From Nitrososphaerota archaeon (GTDB taxonomy: Archaea > Thermoproteota > Nitrososphaeria > Nitrososphaerales > CADDZS01): DNA of 34,017 nucleotides. Below are positions 31,221-34,017 of the stretch, one piece after another. Within the stretch, counting starts at the first letter, position 1. Each line of letters opens with the position of its first letter. The notes under the pieces were generated by a model that made no database searches, had not been told where the DNA came from, and worked only from the letters and a program-made list of their open reading frames with translations. The position numbers and the translations under genes are program-made. Location: NCBI GenBank assembly GCA_027886795.1, contig JAPCJU010000002.1, positions 1 to 34,017 of the forward strand. The letters run 5' to 3'.

Positions 31221-31653
31221 ACAAGTTATCCCATTGTTCCTCTGTTATGCCCAGGATCGTACGCCTGTACAGGGCCGAACTAAGATGCAAAAAATAATTT
31301 TCTTGTTTGAGCAAAAGTCGAAAGTGTCGGGATATTACTATTATCAAGCTGCAGATTACGGCCCATTTTCTTGGCAACTTGCAAGTGACCTAGAATTTCT
31401 GAAAAGCAGGGGACTAATGATGGAACGTCTCAGACCGAGGAGGGATGGAGGTGACCGTTATGTTTTGAAAATCACTGACAAAGGATCAGATCTTGTGAAA
31501 AGGCTTGTCGCTGATTCGAGGTGGAAGAAAGTTCTTGAGGCGATTGAAAAACTAAAAATTGACTATAACGGAAAGGATCTGACAACGTTACTTCGAGAAG
31601 TATACCAAGATTATCCGGCTTATGCAGTGCGAAGCAAAGCCAATCTCTACTAA
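31204..31653 (+). CDS. YwgA/SocA-like small protein coupled to the TrmB regulator
   Basis: A 149-aa protein with the family blocks GRTKMQKIIFLFEQKSKVSG (about 25-44) and YYQAADYGPFSWQLASDLEFL followed by KSRGLM (about 47-73), then a helix-rich C terminus with a winged-helix look (YVLKITDKGSDLVKRLV). The K-x-QK-x-IF-x-FE and YGPFS pattern matches YwgA and Panacea/SocA-like proteins, seen as antitoxin or protease-adaptor domains. ATG 31204 overlaps the TrmB stop by 17 nt, so they are co-translated. It is a second member of this family in the window (see 22975-23646). Its role with the regulator is unknown; sensing or controlling the Ubl system is only a guess. Confidence 0.6.
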   Translation: MRLLARQVIPLFLCYAQDRTPVQGRTKMQKIIFLFEQKSKVSGYYYYQAADYGPFSWQLASDLEFLKSRGLMMERLRPRRDGGDRYVLKITDKGSDLVKRLVADSRWKKVLEAIEKLKIDYNGKDLTTLLREVYQDYPAYAVRSKANLY

Positions 31654-31843
31654 GCTCCCGACGCAATATTCCAAGGCATTCTTAAGGACGGCAGAATTGT
31701 GATCGACTTATCGGAATGATTCGATCACCTTCCTATTGAAGGCAAAACTAAACCAACGCCTTCTAGCAGCTTCTTATCGAAGAGTCTGACGCGCGTCCAT
31801 TAATTACGGATTCGAGTTAATTTTTAATGTTAGGCCGGAGACC

Positions 31844-32905
31844 CTAAATGATTTTGTGCCACGAATCCCTATCTAGTTGGTCTGTGGTAAGAAAACTGAA
31901 CCCTTTTTTCTCCCAAAAGCCTTTGGAATCGTCACCAACGTCGAAAGCAACTAACTCTGATTTTCCCAATCTTTTAGCAAATCTTTCGAATTCCATCTCG
32001 AATAGAGTTCCTAAATCCTGATCGCGTACATCATTTCTAATTTCAAAGTTGCTAATTACGAGAGCTTGTCCATCTTCATTTGCCAGAGCATGGCCTATGA
32101 CATCATTTGCCCTTTCTAGGACAAAATCGGCATCTGAACAACGGGGGAATCTATAATTGGATTGATCCTTGTCTTCCGCCTTTCTGAATTTGAACTGAGA
32201 TGAACTTGGCATACCTTTTACATCTAGACTTAATTTTCCGGGGAATTTGAATAAAGAAACTAATCCAAGGATTAGGCCAAAGAATAGGCTGGACGCATGG
32301 GCTATAAAGACTGGTCTGTCGACGTGAGTTAAAGCCGCATCCAAGAATAGGAAAAGAAGAATTAATCCCGCCAGAAAAATAGTCACTGAAACGGAAATTT
32401 TTTTCCTACCAATATATGCAGGCTTGGGTGAGACGCTAGTTCCAGCGTATGAGAGCATTACTACTATCAAACTAACAGAGCTATAACCAAAGGCGATTCC
32501 AACAGAGGAACCCGCAACTGTAGACATTCCTGAAAACGTACAGTTCGAGATGCAATAATGAGCGAGGATGTCAGAGCCAATTAATGCGATAAATAGCGAA
32601 AAAGAGGCGCACGCAATCGTGCCCAAAAGGAAAAGCCTGGACAAATAGCGCCTCACCCTACTCGGATATTGGAAACAGCAAAAAGCAGCTAGTGAGCTTG
32701 CTACGACGATGTAGGGCGGATTCGTCCACCCGTCGAAGATTAGATTCCCTGTAACGGAACCTGGTAAGAAGTCGAGAGAAGCAGCCAAGTTGGCTGGAAT
32801 TATGGGGAAATAACTTAGGACCAGAAAAATAATAACGAGAGCTTCTGTGGGTAAAATATCATAAAAGAAAAATGAAATCCCAGCAAGCGACCCCCTCACC
32901 GGCAA
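31844..32905 (-). CDS. Rhomboid-like intramembrane protease fused to a GNAT domain
   Basis: A 353-aa protein. The first 220 residues hold about six hydrophobic segments. The fourth begins CTFSGMSTVAGSSVGIAFG (Ser128 in a GMST loop like rhomboid GxSG), and the sixth reads FIAHASSLFFGLILGLV (His203), which fits the rhomboid AH-x6-G-x3-G spacing. Ser/His dyad in these helices makes rhomboid the best guess. The last 100 residues resemble an acetyltransferase: VRDQDLGTLFEMEFERFAKRLG and FWEKKGFSFL. The GNAT fusion is unusual. TTG 32905 is the first start after a stop; no ribosome site is visible. Conserved TM2 His/Asn are not clear, so it may be an inactive rhomboid-like scaffold. Confidence 0.5.
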   Translation of the reverse strand: MPVRGSLAGISFFFYDILPTEALVIIFLVLSYFPIIPANLAASLDFLPGSVTGNLIFDGWTNPPYIVVASSLAAFCCFQYPSRVRRYLSRLFLLGTIACASFSLFIALIGSDILAHYCISNCTFSGMSTVAGSSVGIAFGYSSVSLIVVMLSYAGTSVSPKPAYIGRKKISVSVTIFLAGLILLFLFLDAALTHVDRPVFIAHASSLFFGLILGLVSLFKFPGKLSLDVKGMPSSSQFKFRKAEDKDQSNYRFPRCSDADFVLERANDVIGHALANEDGQALVISNFEIRNDVRDQDLGTLFEMEFERFAKRLGKSELVAFDVGDDSKGFWEKKGFSFLTTDQLDRDSWHKII

Positions 32906-33095
32906 TATCGATCCGCTCCAATTTTTCTAATTTGATCCTTTTTCCCGTACGCGAAATTGTTCGCCAAACCTTCCGTACTTTATTATCAATATCATTTGAT
33001 CTGTATTGAATCGGGCTTGAGTTTGGCCAAAGGTTAGTATCAGGAACAAAGTTGAAAATACTTGAATAATTGTTTTTCAGAACCATTCGTCTAAG

Positions 33096-33701
33096 ATGCC
33101 AGATTTTACAGCGAAATCTTCTGGGAGTTCTGTGGAGAGATCGCCATCGAAAAGGCAAGACCTTGATATTCTTTGTGCATTGCTTCGCCACTTTTCTGAA
33201 GATGGTGTTGAACCTGAGTGGAATATCGGGAAGGATGCTGAAGACATTTTCCAACGAGACAATGAAGACTTCTCGCCCAAGTATGTTCCGAGGCTGGATT
33301 TCGCTGTAGGACCTTTCAACCGTGGTGTAAACCCTTTTGATCATAGAGACATCAGACGGCGGGCGAGAAATGAGACTGTAGGAAGACTTTTAGCTCTGAA
33401 CGATGCACAGCACAGAGATTTGACAGCTAACGAAAATCCGAGGTGCCTTTTAGCTGTTGAAGTAGAATCATCTACTGGTCGAAAACACAGGATGGGGAGT
33501 ATTCTCAATGCCTCCTTCATAGGATATTACGGTATTGTTGTCGCTAAGGCGAGCAAAGGAGAGTCTGAAGATAAAATCTACGAATCGCTCACAAATATTC
33601 GAACTTACATCGAAGTCATGAAGGTGTTACGAAAGACGCAATTGATCCTATCCAACGTTGTCATAGCGAAAAAATCATCACTCATCAAGGCTTTACGATG
33701 A
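33096..33701 (+). CDS. Possible PD-(D/E)XK-type nuclease-like protein
   Basis: Family not recognised. The 201-aa product has a charged start (SGSSVERSPSKRQDLDILCALL), then VPRLDFAVGPFN, then RCLLAVEVESSTGRKHRMG, NASFIGYYGIVVAK and a NVVIAKKS strand at the end. A D-x(n)-E-x-E pattern with flanking hydrophobic strands is reminiscent of PD-(D/E)XK nucleases, but the catalytic Lys is not clear (KHRMG follows). Dense charged residues and good strand-helix alternation support coding. It is divergent from the rhomboid-like gene. The ORF on the opposite strand (32859-33344) is its shadow. Function remains open; Holliday-junction-like or restriction-type enzymes are possible. Confidence 0.45.
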   Translation: MPDFTAKSSGSSVERSPSKRQDLDILCALLRHFSEDGVEPEWNIGKDAEDIFQRDNEDFSPKYVPRLDFAVGPFNRGVNPFDHRDIRRRARNETVGRLLALNDAQHRDLTANENPRCLLAVEVESSTGRKHRMGSILNASFIGYYGIVVAKASKGESEDKIYESLTNIRTYIEVMKVLRKTQLILSNVVIAKKSSLIKALR

Positions 33702-34017
33702 GGTACCGAATGGAAACCAAGGTTGATTCAATGTCGATCGTTCTAAATGGCCTAAAGAAACAAGATGAACCAAAAAACTAGATCTTATAATCGTTAAACT
33801 GCGAAGCTTCCTTCGACTCGGTGAAGAATCTGCTTTCCTCCTGTATGAAGTTAAGATTCCAGCTTCCTGATTGTTTGTGAGCCTAAAGTACAATTCCCAT
33901 CCCCGCATGTCGGAACAGCCGCGATTATCGCAAATGACGGGCCCACAGAGACCCGAACCCACGACCCTCAACCAAATTGGGCCCGATTATCGTCAGGAGT
34001 CGGTCAAGAATCCCACC
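33702..34017. other. Gene-poor end with tRNA T-arm-like remnant and repeats
   Basis: 316 nt without a firm gene. On the minus strand, GGGTTCGGGTC (33950-33960) resembles a T-loop/B-box, followed by TGGGCCC like an acceptor 3' strand, and GGGCCC (33979-33984) lies 40 nt before it. The five-base T-stem does not close, and no anticodon arm fits, so this is at most a tRNA remnant or attachment-site scar. The near-palindromic 9-mer CGATTATCG occurs at 33922-33930 and 33984-33992. The minus-strand track ORF here looks spurious. Confidence 0.3.

Noticed and set aside
32859-33344. 161-aa minus-strand ORF
   Set aside because: It is antisense to the better-supported 33096-33701 gene and Arg/Trp-rich without domain features.
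33693-33971. 92-aa minus-strand ORF at the right end
   Set aside because: It crosses the tRNA-like remnant and has no recognisable domain or start context.
33939-33985. Complete tRNA gene on the minus strand
   Set aside because: The T-stem does not close and no anticodon arm can be folded; only a remnant is reported.

Overview
The window reads as accessory DNA from an archaeon. Several genes have an AT-rich TATA-like box close upstream of a TTG, GTG or ATG start, with little or no leader. It also encodes a TrmB-type regulator, a MEDS-domain protein, an XPD-type Fe-S helicase, zinc-ribbon microproteins and a one-transmembrane pilin-like secreted protein. A TACK-group archaeon (Nitrososphaeria- or Bathyarchaeia-like) would fit, but that placement is inference. 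No rRNA, CRISPR array, convincing complete tRNA or insertion sequence was seen. The region is dominated by antiviral, DNA-processing and mobile-element genes, so it looks like a defence or integration island.

Layout. (1) 1-4040: a Hachiman pair, HamA nuclease-like protein (5' end cut by the window edge) and HamB helicase with a C-terminal HIRAN domain. (2) 4095-9447: a compositionally different, visibly more GC-rich block. A minus-strand operon of DNA methyltransferase, zinc-ribbon microprotein and tyrosine recombinase diverges, across a symmetric two-promoter dyad, from a Thr-rich surface protein and an XPD-like helicase. (3) 9481-13303: a small Cys/His protein, a HEPN-like protein, an ArsR-like regulator with an M48 membrane protease, a short unknown protein, and a DOT1-like methyltransferase. 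(4) 13572-16330: a three-gene set of radical SAM (photoproduct-lyase-like), TcmP-like and Gp37/Gp68 (DUF5131) proteins. (5) 16500-18982: a membrane-anchored HelD/UvrD helicase whose last motif lies in another frame (frameshift). (6) 19280-22292: an ATPase plus zinc-finger microprotein marked by two copies of a 27-bp block of three 9-bp repeats, then a class II glutamine amidotransferase and a MEDS-domain sensor.

(7) 22975-26728: a tight plus-strand operon of a degenerate glutaredoxin-like/YwgA-like fusion, a nucleoside deoxyribosyltransferase-like protein, an FAD dehydrogenase, a 3-methyladenine DNA glycosylase and a thymidylate kinase-like protein. This suggests nucleotide processing or DNA-base hygiene. 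(8) 30369 down to 26856: the most interesting locus, a compact minus-strand operon for a complete ubiquitin-like conjugation system. The order is secreted/anchored protein, Ubl ending in GGGG, E2-like protein, JAMM deconjugase, E1/ThiF-like protein, and an unknown 93-aa protein. The Ubl-E2-JAMM-E1 order matches bacterial Bil (ISG15-like) antiviral operons. The E2 appears to start at a CTG codon, with its Shine-Dalgarno sequence built from the Ubl glycine codons. (9) 30477-33701: a TrmB regulator with a YwgA-like partner, a putative rhomboid-GNAT fusion, and a possible PD-(D/E)XK nuclease. The right end has a tRNA T-arm-like remnant beside repeated 9-mers, a possible integration scar.

All family calls come from reading the translations. 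No database search was possible.
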